DNA from: MFD04716-140 sp963703125
GTDB taxonomy: Bacteria > Bacteroidota > Bacteroidia > Flavobacteriales > Flavobacteriaceae
Length of the DNA stretch: 64,000 nt
Direction of reading: 5' to 3'
Assembly (NCBI GenBank): GCA_963703125.1
Contig: OY969790.1
Span: 2,852,001 to 2,916,000 of the forward strand
The position numbers and the translations under genes were made by a program. Below, in pieces: positions 44,150 to 53,195 of the stretch. Numbering within the stretch: position 1 is the first letter of the stretch; each line of letters opens with the position of its first letter. A model generated the notes under the pieces. The model worked only from the letters and a program-made list of their open reading frames with translations, ran no database searches and was not told the origin of the DNA.

Positions 44150-44656
44150 ATGATAATCACTGAAACTCCTCGTCTTCGAATTGAGGAAATTGTATTGACA
44201 GATAGTGGATTTTTCCATGAATTGATGAACACCCCTAAATGGCTCTCTTTCATAGGTGACCGGGGGATAACCTCAAAAAAGAAAGCCGCCGAGTACATTT
44301 TTACGAACTATATAAGTAGTTATTACTTAAATGGTTATGGACTTTATAAGGTAGTGTTAAAAGAAGGCAATTGTCCCATTGGAACTTGCGGACTTCTAAA
44401 ACGGGATTATTTAGAACATGCCGATATCGGCTTTGCCATACTTCCAGCCTATGAAGGCAAAGGGTATATCGTGGAGGCCTCGGAAGCCGTTTTGAATTAT
44501 GGTATGCACACCTTGGGACTCAATAAAATACTGGGTATTACGACCAGCACCAATATTGTTTCCCAAAAACTGCTTCAAAAAATTGGTTTGCAGTATATAG
44601 GAACTGTCAATGCGCCCAATCAAGATACTCCCTTTTTGATGTTCTCCAATGAATGA
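44150..44656 (+). CDS. GNAT family N-acetyltransferase
   Basis: This acetyl-CoA-dependent acyltransferase of 168 residues resembles the RimJ/RimL-type branch. It begins with ETPRLRIEEIVLTDSGFF. The central strands include IGTCGLLKRDYLEHADIGFA. The acetyl-CoA-binding motif is seen as PAYEGKGYIVEASEAVLNYG (about 103-122), and the end is QKLLQKIGLQYIG. The acceptor, an amine or protein N-terminus, cannot be determined. It is cytoplasmic. Confidence 0.9.
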   Translation: MIITETPRLRIEEIVLTDSGFFHELMNTPKWLSFIGDRGITSKKKAAEYIFTNYISSYYLNGYGLYKVVLKEGNCPIGTCGLLKRDYLEHADIGFAILPAYEGKGYIVEASEAVLNYGMHTLGLNKILGITTSTNIVSQKLLQKIGLQYIGTVNAPNQDTPFLMFSNE

Positions 44657-44797
44657 TTCTACCAAACACAAAAAAGTTGGTATTTGAATAGAAATATAAC
44701 AATCCCCCTAACACCCTCTTTTAAATTATTAACTACTTTTAAAAATAAATCGAAAAGTTTCACTGGAATAGCACAGACCAAAAATAAAAAGAATAAC

Positions 44798-45820
44798 ATG
44801 AAAAAAATTCTACTCACCCTTATTGCCATTTTTATGACCGTACCAACTGTTTTCGCTGGTACAAATTGTGAACCTCCCACTCTTGTAAACGGATTTCTGG
44901 GCATGTGGGGCATCGATATCGAAGGTGGCGGGGTCGGTTGGTTGAACGTTCATGATGACCAAGGCTTTTTAGATGCCGAACTCATGTGGATCGGCGGCAG
45001 CGTAGTGCCAGTTTCCCATGTGTACTTGGCCGACGAAAATACATTGGTGGTAACCCGTACGGGTGAACGCGTCCATGATAAGGGCATGGCCAATGAAAGA
45101 ACGCACACCTTGACATGGGCATTGCGAATTACCAAAAACGGTGACCAAATTTCCGGAACCATGACAGGGCCCAATTGGGACGGTGAAGGGGAATCGGTCG
45201 AAACATTTACTGGAAAACGTATGCCCCCTCCAGGCCCGGCACCGGATTTGAGCAAGGTAAAATATGGCAAGCCCATAAAACTTTTCAACGGTAAGGACAC
45301 CAAAGGGTGGCGGCTTGTTGATCCTAGCAAAACAAACGGATTCAAAGTGGTTGACGGCATCCTTACCAACAACCCTGAACAACCAGAACATGGCGAGCAT
45401 GTCTCTTATGGTAATTTACGTACCGAACAAGAGTTCAGTGATTTTAACCTAAAGGTAGAAGTGAATGTTCCCCAGGACAACAATAGCGGTATTTATCTAA
45501 GGGGTCTGTATGAAATTCAAGTGGTTGATTCGTACGGCAAGGAATTGGATCCCCACAATATGGGTGCGGTTTACAGCCGTATTACGCCCAGTGAGGCGGC
45601 TGATAAACCTGCGGGTGAATGGCAAACACTTGACATTACCTTGGTAGATCGCCATGTGACCGTCATTTTTAATGGGAAAAAGATAATAGACAACAAACCC
45701 GTGGATGGTCCCACAGGTGGCGCGATCAGCTCCGACGTTTTTGCTCCGGGACCTATTTACCTGCAAGGCGATCACAGCAAAGTGGCCTATCGCAGTGTGG
45801 TCATCACACCGGTCTTGTAA
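44798..45820 (+). CDS. Secreted two-domain protein with a C-terminal DUF1080 (3-keto-disaccharide hydrolase) domain
   Basis: This exported protein has 340 residues, with the start at 44798 opening a signal peptide that ends near TVFA. The first domain (about 22-145) is a small beta structure that begins FLGMWGIDIEG. A Pro-rich linker (MPPPGPAPD) leads to a lectin-like DUF1080 domain (about 160-340). Its typical elements are KLFNGKDTKGWRL, VVDGILTNN, DFNLKVEVNVPQDNNSGIYL and GPIYLQGDHSKVAYR. DUF1080 enzymes hydrolyse 3-keto-glucosides made by oxidoreductases. The frame is open up to 44684, but those residues would bury the signal. A terminator follows. Confidence 0.88.
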   Translation: MKKILLTLIAIFMTVPTVFAGTNCEPPTLVNGFLGMWGIDIEGGGVGWLNVHDDQGFLDAELMWIGGSVVPVSHVYLADENTLVVTRTGERVHDKGMANERTHTLTWALRITKNGDQISGTMTGPNWDGEGESVETFTGKRMPPPGPAPDLSKVKYGKPIKLFNGKDTKGWRLVDPSKTNGFKVVDGILTNNPEQPEHGEHVSYGNLRTEQEFSDFNLKVEVNVPQDNNSGIYLRGLYEIQVVDSYGKELDPHNMGAVYSRITPSEAADKPAGEWQTLDITLVDRHVTVIFNGKKIIDNKPVDGPTGGAISSDVFAPGPIYLQGDHSKVAYRSVVITPVL

Positions 45821-45871
45821 TCACTTTTGCCGAGGAGCCAAAAACTTAAAATACCCAATTATACAAAGCAG

Positions 45872-45902
45872 AAAAGCTGTCCTGGTCTTGCCAGGGCCTT
45901 TT
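45872..45902 (+). terminator. Terminator after the DUF1080 gene
   Basis: GTCCTGG at 45879-45885 pairs with CCAGGGC at 45891-45897 (one G-U pair). The flanking AAAAG and CTTTT can also pair after a 2-base bulge. It ends in four T, 50 to 80 bases after the stop codon. Confidence 0.65.
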
Positions 45903-46070
45903 ATTTGCCCAAGGTTCTTTTTTGAATTATCTTGAAACTCGTTCCCAAAGACATCTTCCCCCGGTTTCAAATACTTAAGATTTGAGCATTTGAATACAAG
46001 ACAAATAAAAGTAAATGGCTGTTCGGAACGGAAGCGATCATACAAATTGTTGGATTTCAAACTGAAAAAA

Positions 46071-46586
46071 ATGAGTCGAATTTTAATATTAACAGTACTT
46101 GGATTTGCAATATTGAGTTGCGCAGAGAAAGTTGAAAACGTGTCGAATACAAAATCATTGCTTGTTAAACAACTCAAAAACACACATGCGAATCAAGAAT
46201 GGTTTGTACCAACAAAAACGGCAATAGAAGGACTTACTCTTGAACAATCAAATTGGAAAGACAGCACAGGAAATCATTCTATAGGAGAATTGGTTTCTCA
46301 TCTTATTTTTTGGAGCGAAATGAACCTTAGAACATTCAAAGGTGAAAAAGTGCCCGAATTCAAAGACGATAACAAAGAGACTTTCAAAAATCACAATGGT
46401 TTAGAGTGGCAAAATGCTGTAGATAAATTAGATAGTATTCAAACCGAATGGGAGCAACTAACCGAAAATGCAGCGGAGGAACAAATTGAGGAATGGAATA
46501 TGGAGATTGCCAATATGGCCTTGCATACAGCTTATCATACAGGGCAGATCATATACATCAGAAAAACAAATGGTTGGTGGGACTGA
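46071..46586 (+). CDS. Lipoprotein DinB-family protein
   Basis: This DinB/YfiT-fold four-helix protein has a lipoprotein signal (MSRILILTVLGFAILSC, Cys17), which is an unusual placement because most DinB-like proteins are cytoplasmic. The metal-site histidines appear to be in SIGELVSHLIFWSEM (about residue 80) and ALHTAYHTGQIIYIRK (about 155-160), the usual three-His pattern. DinB-like proteins are thiol-dependent or metal-dependent transferases or have no known activity. The ATG at 46071 is chosen because the upstream in-frame residues from 45990 would hide the lipobox. Confidence 0.82.
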   Translation: MSRILILTVLGFAILSCAEKVENVSNTKSLLVKQLKNTHANQEWFVPTKTAIEGLTLEQSNWKDSTGNHSIGELVSHLIFWSEMNLRTFKGEKVPEFKDDNKETFKNHNGLEWQNAVDKLDSIQTEWEQLTENAAEEQIEEWNMEIANMALHTAYHTGQIIYIRKTNGWWD

Positions 46587-46824
46587 CTCAACCACAATAC
46601 AAATGACTCATCGTATAGAGTAAGAGTTGGGGTGCACAATGCTAGCTATACCTAACAACTCAGCCCTCTAAGAAATCCGGCACAACCTGACCCGTATTTG
46701 ACACTTTTAAGTACCTTCGGAACAACAAAGCAAAATCCAAGGCAGCACGTCGTATAGAGCTTCCATTCCAGCTGATTTAACGCAACCTCTTGGTCAATTT
46801 AACATCTTCTATCCAAACATGCAT

Positions 46825-47283
46825 ATGAAAAATTTAGTGCTAGTAGTAATTTCTTTCATTTTTTTTAGTTGCAGCAAAGATGATGGATTATCTAAAAAAA
46901 TCATATTCGGCGCAATCTATGGGGAATGCGCAGGGGATTGTCGTAACCTCTATTTATTGACAGAGCAGGGAATTTACTCAGATACTAATTCTGATACCAC
47001 TACGGAATATGGAAATTGGGAGAATACTACCTTTGGAAATAGAGGACTATCCCAAAATAAATTTGAATTGGCCAAACCGTTACTGGAGATTCCAACCGGA
47101 TTACTGGACAAGGAAGACGAAATTGTAGTGGATCTAGTGGCTGATTTTGATTATTTCATTTATATCGAGCTAAATGGTAAATCAAAGACTTGGGTATTCG
47201 ATGAGATAAACGAAAATACTGAGCCATATATTAAAGACTATTTCAATACTATGATTCAAATCAACAGGGAGCTCTTTGATTGA
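46825..47283 (+). CDS. Small lipoprotein of unknown function
   Basis: This predicted lipoprotein has 152 residues and a lipobox FFSC near residue 16. The mature part contains a CAGDC pair (GAIYGECAGDCRNLYLL) that may form a disulfide, followed by a beta-rich stretch with many Asn, Asp and Thr. A weak match to small Bacteroidota lipoproteins is all that I can see. An earlier in-frame ATG at 46819 is possible. It stands alone, with about 230 bases upstream that carry no gene. Confidence 0.7.
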   Translation: MKNLVLVVISFIFFSCSKDDGLSKKIIFGAIYGECAGDCRNLYLLTEQGIYSDTNSDTTTEYGNWENTTFGNRGLSQNKFELAKPLLEIPTGLLDKEDEIVVDLVADFDYFIYIELNGKSKTWVFDEINENTEPYIKDYFNTMIQINRELFD

Positions 47284-47582
47284 TCTTGATCAATTTTACT
47301 AAAGTTTTCCCAAAGTACTTGTTTAAATCAGAAATCGGACAAAACGTTCTGGTACAAAACAAATAGGACATTAAGCACTATATTCAAAGTCGCGGATTTA
47401 TTTGCCAAGTCCGCTAAGTCTTTTGATTTGGTGAAACAGAGTTTTTTGGAGGGTAAAGAGTAATTATTTGCAACTAAGAAATAATATTGGTTTGAAGAAA
47501 ATTGGATCTTTATACAAATACAGTAAAAAGGCTCTTACAAATAGACCAATTGAGTCAGTAACCGAGAATACAAATAGCTAAT

Positions 47583-47984
47583 ATGCTGAGGGACAATTTT
47601 TTACTTCGATTTTCAGTTGTGGTCATTTTATTGGCCCATAGCATCCCTGGAATGTTTGACAATGGAATCAACGATTTCGGAGATTTATATTTAAACCAAA
47701 TTGGTTTTGCACCTTTTGGGGTATTTTTGGCCTGGTCAATTAAACTCTCCCATTTGATTGCCGCCTTTTGTTTGCTATTTGGGAAATATGTAAAATGGGC
47801 AGGGGGTATAACCATTTTGGTACTCATAGCCGGAATTGTTCTAGTACATTTGAAAGAAGGTTGGTTCGTGGTAGGCGGTGGAAGAAATGGTGTTGAGTTT
47901 AGTTTCTTATTGATTTTCGTGTTGCTGACCCTAATGTTTCCAAGGGGATTCAAAAAAGACGGAATCAAGCCGGAAGACAAATAA
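47583..47984 (+). CDS. DoxX family membrane protein
   Basis: This four-helix inner-membrane protein has 133 residues. DoxX-like features are LLRFSVVVILLAHSIPGMF at the start, the second segment FGVFLAWSIKLSHLIAAFCL and the third WAGGITILVLIAGIVLVHL. The GWFVVGGGRNGVEFSFLLIF stretch near residue 95 leads into the last helix. DoxX relatives take part in quinone, thiosulfate or redox-stress functions in some bacteria, but the role here is not known. The 298 bases before it hold no recognised gene. Confidence 0.88.
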   Translation: MLRDNFLLRFSVVVILLAHSIPGMFDNGINDFGDLYLNQIGFAPFGVFLAWSIKLSHLIAAFCLLFGKYVKWAGGITILVLIAGIVLVHLKEGWFVVGGGRNGVEFSFLLIFVLLTLMFPRGFKKDGIKPEDK

Positions 47985-48000
47985 ATCATCCCGGAAATTC

Positions 48001-48282
48001 CTAAACTCCTTGCTTCAAATACTTCTCTTCCACATAAAAGGTACCGAAGGGCAGGAGGGAAGCCATAAAAAGTATGATAAACCGCTTTATCGACCACTTC
48101 TTTTCCCAGCAAAATACGATGGCGAGAATTACATAAGCTATAAACAGAAAACCATGGGCATAACCAATATACAGGTTGGGCTCCCGAATATTGGCCAAGT
48201 ATTTTAAAGGCATGCCTACCCCAAAAAGCATTAAAAAGGAAATACCCTCCAAGATGGCCGTTATTCTAAAAGCGTTGCGCAT
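48001..48282 (-). CDS. DUF3817 family membrane protein
   Basis: This small integral membrane protein has 93 residues (start at the ATG at 48282, whereas the frame opens at 48300). It matches DUF3817: RITAILEGISFLMLFGVGMP at the start, the turn YIGYAHGFLFIAYVILAIVF, and a final helix followed by EEKYLK. The family has no known activity. It converges on the DoxX gene and lies downstream of lpdA on the same strand. Confidence 0.88.
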   Translation of the reverse strand: MRNAFRITAILEGISFLMLFGVGMPLKYLANIREPNLYIGYAHGFLFIAYVILAIVFCWEKKWSIKRFIILFMASLLPFGTFYVEEKYLKQGV

Positions 48283-48340
48283 AATCAAATTCAAGTACAA
48301 GTGACAAGTTCAATTCTAAAATTTTCTTACTCTCCGTACG

Positions 48341-49732
48341 TTACAGATGTATTACCTCGCCATAAGCATCGGCAACGGCTTCCATAACCGCCTCGCTCAT
48401 TGTCGGGTGCGGATGGACCGCTTTTAAAATTTCGTGGCCCGTGGTCTCCAATTTACGGGCGACAACAGCTTCGGCAATCATGTCGGTAACCCCAACACCG
48501 ATCATATGGCATCCCAACCATTCTCCGTATTTTGCATCGAAAATCACTTTTACAAATCCGTCAGGATTTCCCGCGGCCTTCGCCTTGCCACTTGCCGAGA
48601 AAGGGAATTTACCCACTTTAATTTCATGCCCTTTTTCCCTGGCCTGTTTTTCGGTCAGTCCAACGGAAGCAATTTCCGGCATGCAATATGTACAACCCGG
48701 GATATTTCCATAATCCAGTGGTTCCACCTGCATTCCCGCTATTTTCTCTACACAAAGTATTCCTTCGGCAGATGCGACATGTGCCAGGGCCTGACCCGGA
48801 GTTACATCACCAATGGCGAAATATCCTGGAATATTGGTCTCATAAAAACCATTGACCACAATTTTATCGCGATCTGTGGCAATACCCACAGCTTCCAAAC
48901 CAATATTTTCAATATTCGATTTTATACCTACTGCAGAAAGTACAATGTCCGCTTCCAAAACCTCTTCGCCTTTAGCTGTCTTTATGGTGGCTTTAACCCC
49001 ATCGCCAGAGGTATCTACTTTGGTCACTTCGGAAGAAGTCATGATCTTAACGCCCGCTTTTTTGAAACTGCGCTCCAATTGCTTTGAAACATCCTCGTCC
49101 TCAACAGGAACAATGTTCGGAAGAAATTCAACCACGGTAACATCTGTTCCCATGGCATTGTAGAAATAGGCAAATTCGATGCCAATGGCACCACTGCCTA
49201 CCACGATCATTTTCTTAGGTTGCGTTGTCAGGGTCATTGCCTCGCGGTATCCAATTATCTTCTTTCCATCCTGAGGTAATGCGGGCAATTCCCGACTTCT
49301 GGCCCCGGTAGCAATGATGATGTTATTTGCACTGTATTCGGTCTCTTTTCCATCTGCGGACTTCACTGACAATTTTTTGCCGGCCTTCAATGTTCCAAAT
49401 CCGTTGATCACCTCAATTTTGTTCTTTTTCATCAAGAACTGGACTCCTTTGCTCATGCCATCGGCAACAGAACGACTTCGCTGTATAACGGCATCAAAAT
49501 CTTTATCAACGCCTTCGGCTTTAAGACCATAGGCTTCTGCATGTTGCAGATATTCAAATACTTGAGCCGATTTTAATAGGGCCTTGGTAGGAATGCATCC
49601 CCAATTTAGGCACACACCGCCCAGGTTCTCCTTTTCAACAATTGCAGTCTTCAATCCTAGTTGGGAAGCTCTTATGGCGGTTACATATCCACCTGGACCA
49701 CTACCTAAAACAATAACATCAAAATCGGCCAT
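48341..49732 (-). CDS. lpdA: Dihydrolipoyl dehydrogenase (E3)
   Basis: This FAD enzyme reoxidises dihydrolipoamide in pyruvate, 2-oxoglutarate and related dehydrogenase complexes and in the glycine cleavage system. The 463 residues hold the FAD motif VLGSGPGGYVTAIRA (about 7-21) and the redox disulfide GGVCLNWGCIPTKALL (about 38-53). The NAD motif is VVGSGAIGIEFAYFY (about 177-191), and the dimer interface has the catalytic His and Glu in KAVHPHPTMSEAVME (about 437-451). No E1/E2 genes are near. It has a good promoter upstream, at 49777-49808. Confidence 0.97.
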   Translation of the reverse strand: MADFDVIVLGSGPGGYVTAIRASQLGLKTAIVEKENLGGVCLNWGCIPTKALLKSAQVFEYLQHAEAYGLKAEGVDKDFDAVIQRSRSVADGMSKGVQFLMKKNKIEVINGFGTLKAGKKLSVKSADGKETEYSANNIIIATGARSRELPALPQDGKKIIGYREAMTLTTQPKKMIVVGSGAIGIEFAYFYNAMGTDVTVVEFLPNIVPVEDEDVSKQLERSFKKAGVKIMTSSEVTKVDTSGDGVKATIKTAKGEEVLEADIVLSAVGIKSNIENIGLEAVGIATDRDKIVVNGFYETNIPGYFAIGDVTPGQALAHVASAEGILCVEKIAGMQVEPLDYGNIPGCTYCMPEIASVGLTEKQAREKGHEIKVGKFPFSASGKAKAAGNPDGFVKVIFDAKYGEWLGCHMIGVGVTDMIAEAVVARKLETTGHEILKAVHPHPTMSEAVMEAVADAYGEVIHL

Positions 49733-49776
49733 ACTCTAAATTTTAAGTTCATTTCCAATAGCTATCGGAAGAAGTG

Positions 49777-49808
49777 CAAAAGTAGGGAATTCAAGCACCA
49801 AAAACCAA
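49777..49808 (-). promoter_or_regulatory. Promoter for lpdA, overlapping the msrB terminator
   Basis: On the minus strand, TTG (49806-49808) and TACTTTTG (49777-49784) are 21 bases apart, matching the -33/-7 pattern. The ATG of lpdA follows about 45 bases later. The -33 box lies in one arm of the inverted repeat that ends the msrB gene. Confidence 0.5.
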
Positions 49809-49850
49809 GCACCAAACTCCAATAAATTCTATTGTTGGAATTTGGTGCTT
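49793..49850 (-). terminator. Hairpin after msrB with a repeated arm sequence
   Basis: AAGCACCAAACTCCAA at 49807-49822 pairs with TTGGAATTTGGTGCTT at 49835-49850 with one mismatch, which is a G-U pair in minus-strand RNA. Five T follow on the minus strand after two G. A further copy of the arm, AAGCACCAAA, lies at 49793-49802, so the arm sequence occurs three times in 58 bases. Confidence 0.6.
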
Positions 49851-49869
49851 GAAACTTATGGTTTACACT

Positions 49870-50370
49870 TTATTTGCTGGCAACGAATTTTAAGGCGGCC
49901 CCGTTGATGCAATGCCGCTTTCCCGTGGTGTTCCTTGGGCCATCGTCGAAAACATGTCCCAAATGCCCGCCACAAGTAGCACAATGCTCTTCAGTACGCA
50001 CTGCACCTAAGGAATTGTCAATTTCGTAAGCCACATTCCCTTTTACTTCTCTATCAAAACTTGGCCATCCTGTACCCGATTCAAATTTGTGTTCGCTTTT
50101 GAACAGTTCGGTTCCACAACCGGCACACACATACATACCTTTTTTCTTATTCTCTAGAAATTCGCTTGTCCATGGATTTTCGGTACCTGCTTTTCTAAGA
50201 ATGTAATATTGAATATCTGTTAGTTCGCTCCGCCATTCGGCATCGGTTTTGGTAACTGCAAAATGGGATTCACGATCATGCTCGGCTTCTTGGGCCTTTT
50301 TCTTTTCCTGAGAATTACCTTTGCATCCTAAGGCAAGTAGTGCCAAAAGGAATAGTGATTTGATTTTCAT
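49870..50370 (-). CDS. msrB: Lipoprotein peptide-methionine (R)-S-oxide reductase MsrB
   Basis: MsrB reduces methionine-(R)-sulfoxide in proteins. Here a lipoprotein signal (lipobox ALGC near residue 16) places it in the periplasm or outer membrane. The zinc-binding cysteines are in YVCAGCGTEL and HCATCGGHLGHVF, and the catalytic Cys is in KRHCINGAALKF near the end. FESGTGWPSFD is the family core. The 166 residues include about 45 residues of charged linker. No msrA is beside it. Confidence 0.95.
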   Translation of the reverse strand: MKIKSLFLLALLALGCKGNSQEKKKAQEAEHDRESHFAVTKTDAEWRSELTDIQYYILRKAGTENPWTSEFLENKKKGMYVCAGCGTELFKSEHKFESGTGWPSFDREVKGNVAYEIDNSLGAVRTEEHCATCGGHLGHVFDDGPRNTTGKRHCINGAALKFVASK

Positions 50371-50461
50371 GGCTATTATTTTTTATTTGTTTGACGTACT
50401 TGGGTCGAATACCTTGCAAATAAATTTATGTTAAAAATAGGGAATTAGGTTTCATTCAATG

Positions 50462-50500
50462 CAAAAGCCCCGCTGAACACATGTTCCAACGGGGCTTTTG
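50462..50500 (-). terminator. Terminator after the collagen-like lipoprotein gene
   Basis: CAAAAGCCCCG at 50462-50472 pairs perfectly with CGGGGCTTTTG at 50490-50500. The hairpin sits 18 bases beyond the stop of the gene at 50518. The T run on the minus strand is four T within the stem. Confidence 0.75.
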
Positions 50501-50517
50501 ACAATTTTACTACTGCT

Positions 50518-51072
50518 TTAGTTCAATTTTATTTTTCGAACATCTTTTTCCGCTAAACCGAGGGACTGCATTACAGAAGCAATATTTGATTTGTCCATTT
50601 TAGAAGATAACCCCAAGTTTGCGGGTACGACGAATACGCGAAAAACTTGATTTGTCACTAAATCGACAGGTACAAGGCCGGCATCAAAATCGGGCTCAAG
50701 ATATATTTTGTAATCATCTTGAGTGAAATCAAAGTTGTAATAAAGAAGACCTTGGTTTGAGAAAAAGGGTTGGGGAAGTTGGCGCCATATATCAAGCCCA
50801 TCGGCTACATCTTCCAAGCGATAGACCAAAATTGCGTCATCCGGGAATAGATTGATGCTATGGGCCGAAAACAGTTCACCAAACTCGTATGTATTGGCCC
50901 CGGAGTTTAAAGCCATATCTACCTCTACCTCAAATACTATTGCTTCAAATTCAGAACCGTCAATTCCGTCCAAACCATCCAACCCGTCAAATCCAGGAGG
51001 TCCCTGTGGACCTTCACAGGCAATAAAAAATAAGGCTAAAAAGGTTCCCAATACTAATGTGATTTTTTTCAT
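50518..51072 (-). CDS. Lipoprotein with a short collagen-like repeat
   Basis: This lipoprotein of 184 residues has its Cys at about residue 19 (FFIACEGP). It is followed at once by a run of Gly-X-Y triplets (GPQGPPGFDGLDGLDGIDG), about seven repeats. The rest (about 45-184) is a beta-rich domain with YEFGELFSAHSINLFPDDAI and VFRVFVVPANLG. Short collagen-like runs behind a lipobox are common in Bacteroidota and give a rod-like spacer from the membrane. No catalytic site is visible. It reads away from the glgE operon. Confidence 0.85.
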   Translation of the reverse strand: MKKITLVLGTFLALFFIACEGPQGPPGFDGLDGLDGIDGSEFEAIVFEVEVDMALNSGANTYEFGELFSAHSINLFPDDAILVYRLEDVADGLDIWRQLPQPFFSNQGLLYYNFDFTQDDYKIYLEPDFDAGLVPVDLVTNQVFRVFVVPANLGLSSKMDKSNIASVMQSLGLAEKDVRKIKLN

Positions 51073-51255
51073 AATTCAAAGATTAAATTAATTTTATTTC
51101 TGATTGCAGTTTCCTAATCGCAGTTGTTCAAAAAGCGTTCCAAAAAATACGCTCCACGAAAACGATTGAATTCTTTGTGTTTTTAAATAACCGTTTTTCT
51201 TCAAATTAATTTGATATTATTTCGCTATTTTTAACAAAACCATCAAACCAAGATT

Positions 51256-53193
51256 ATGTTAAAACAACAACGTGTTGTTATAGGGAATATTTCACCACAA
51301 CTAGAGAATGGAGCCTTTTTTATAAAAAGGGTGGTAGGGGAAAAGGTTGTAGTAACCGCCGATGTTCTGGGCGATGGACATGATATTATCCAATCAGAAT
51401 TGCTTTATAGGCACGAGGGCCAAAAGCAATTCACTCCCATTAGAATGTCTGAATTGGGCAATGATGTTTACCAAGCCGATTTTTCGGTTTCCAAGCAAGG
51501 GTTTTATGAATACAAGGTTCAGGGTTGGGTTGACCATGCCTTAAATTGGCAACACGGCATTGAAGCTAAACTTAAAGATGGACAGTATGTGAAGAGCGAG
51601 CTTCTTGACGGGGTGCAGTATTTGAAATTTCTTTTCAAAAGCGTTCCATCAAAAGAGAAACCCACTATATCTGATTGGGAAAGTTTGTTCCAGAACGATG
51701 CTCATTATGAAGAGGCTATCCAAGTAGCGATATCCAAGAAATTACATCATTTTTTTCAGCAATTCCCACAGCGATTTTTGCCAAGTGCAAGTAAAGTACT
51801 TCAGGTTTATGTAGATCGAAAAAAAGCAAGTTTTAGCACATGGTATGAATTTTTTCCGCGTTCTGCATCATCTGAACCGGGGAGACATGGCAACTTTAAG
51901 GATTGCGAAGCACTTTTGCCCAGAATTTCACAAATGGGATTTGATACACTCTATTTCCCCCCCATACACCCCATAGGTGAAAAGAATAGAAAGGGGAAGA
52001 ATAATGCCACCAATGCGCAAGAAGGAGATTATGGAGTGCCATGGGCCATTGGCTCGAAGCTGGGCGGACATAAATCAATTCATCCGCAGCTGGGAACCGA
52101 AAATGATTTTAGGAATCTGATTAAAAGAGCAAAGGAATACCATATTGAAATTGCTCTGGATTTGGCGTTTCAGGCATCCCCGGACCATCCGTATATCACA
52201 GAGCATCCGGAGTGGTTTCGCAAAAGGCCCGATGGCACAATTCAGTATGCAGAAAATCCGCCAAAAAAATATCAGGATATTGTAAATTTTCATTTTGAAT
52301 CAAAAGCCTATAAAGAGCTTTGGGCCGAACTTTTGAGCGTCACTTTGCATTGGGTCAATTGTGGTATCAATATATTCAGGGTCGATAATCCGCATACCAA
52401 ACCCCACTATTTTTGGAATTGGCTGATAATGGAAGTCAAGAAAAAGCATCCTGATGTATTGTTTTTGGCAGAAGCCTTCTCGCGACCCAAAATAATGCAA
52501 CAACTTGGTAAACAAGGTTTTACACAATCCTATACCTATTTTACTTGGCGTGTAATGAAGCATGAACTGATAGCGTACATGACCGAGCTCACACAATCGG
52601 AAATGAAGGAATATTACCGACCGAATTTTTGGCCGAATACGCCCGATATTAATCCGTACCATCTTCAAGGTGCGAACGAAGCCATGCACCTTATAAGATA
52701 TGCCTTGGCGGCAACGCTTAGCGGAAATTTGGGACTTTATGGGCCCGTGTATGAATTTTTGGTCAGCGATGCCGTACCTGGTAAAGAAGAATATCTGCAT
52801 TCGGAGAAATATGAAATACGGCATTGGGATTGGACGATTCAGAACAAAATGATCTACGTGATCTCTAAAATAAATGAAGTACGAAAACTTCATGAATCTT
52901 TACAGCAAACGAACAATATTCGCTTCTGCGAGGTTGGGAATGACATGTTACTTTCATTTTATAAATGGAATGATAGTCGCACTGATGAAACATTGACCGT
53001 CATAAACCTGGACAATCACTATACGCAAAGGGGTATGGTACAACTACCTTTGGAAGCCATTGGGGTTCATGTTGGTCAGCCCATAGGAATGCAGGATGTT
53101 GTAACCAATAATGGCTATGTTTGGAGTCAGGAATGGAATTTTGTTGAATTACATCCGACACTTCCTTTTCACATTTTTCACATGAACAAATAG
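51256..53193 (+). CDS. glgE: Alpha-1,4-glucan:maltose-1-phosphate maltosyltransferase
   Basis: GlgE adds maltosyl units from maltose-1-phosphate to alpha-1,4-glucan in the cytoplasm. The 645 residues have the N-terminal immunoglobulin-like/DUF3416 part (about 1-190). A GH13_3 barrel follows with FYEYKVQGW before it and RHGNFKDCEALLPRISQMGF at its start. The catalytic nucleophile is Asp377 in FRVDNPHTKP and the acid/base is Glu406 in LAEAFSRP. The spacing of 29 equals that of Asp394 and Glu423 in Streptomyces GlgE. A third acidic residue, Asp464 in NTPDIN, fits the transition-state stabiliser. It is first in the operon. The next gene begins two bases after its stop. Confidence 0.96.
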   Translation: MLKQQRVVIGNISPQLENGAFFIKRVVGEKVVVTADVLGDGHDIIQSELLYRHEGQKQFTPIRMSELGNDVYQADFSVSKQGFYEYKVQGWVDHALNWQHGIEAKLKDGQYVKSELLDGVQYLKFLFKSVPSKEKPTISDWESLFQNDAHYEEAIQVAISKKLHHFFQQFPQRFLPSASKVLQVYVDRKKASFSTWYEFFPRSASSEPGRHGNFKDCEALLPRISQMGFDTLYFPPIHPIGEKNRKGKNNATNAQEGDYGVPWAIGSKLGGHKSIHPQLGTENDFRNLIKRAKEYHIEIALDLAFQASPDHPYITEHPEWFRKRPDGTIQYAENPPKKYQDIVNFHFESKAYKELWAELLSVTLHWVNCGINIFRVDNPHTKPHYFWNWLIMEVKKKHPDVLFLAEAFSRPKIMQQLGKQGFTQSYTYFTWRVMKHELIAYMTELTQSEMKEYYRPNFWPNTPDINPYHLQGANEAMHLIRYALAATLSGNLGLYGPVYEFLVSDAVPGKEEYLHSEKYEIRHWDWTIQNKMIYVISKINEVRKLHESLQQTNNIRFCEVGNDMLLSFYKWNDSRTDETLTVINLDNHYTQRGMVQLPLEAIGVHVGQPIGMQDVVTNNGYVWSQEWNFVELHPTLPFHIFHMNK

Positions 53194-53195
53194 GT

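Noticed and set aside
48434..49087. A 217-codon plus-strand frame inside lpdA
   Set aside because: It is antisense to conserved lpdA codons and rich in Cys, His and Phe, as shadow frames often are.
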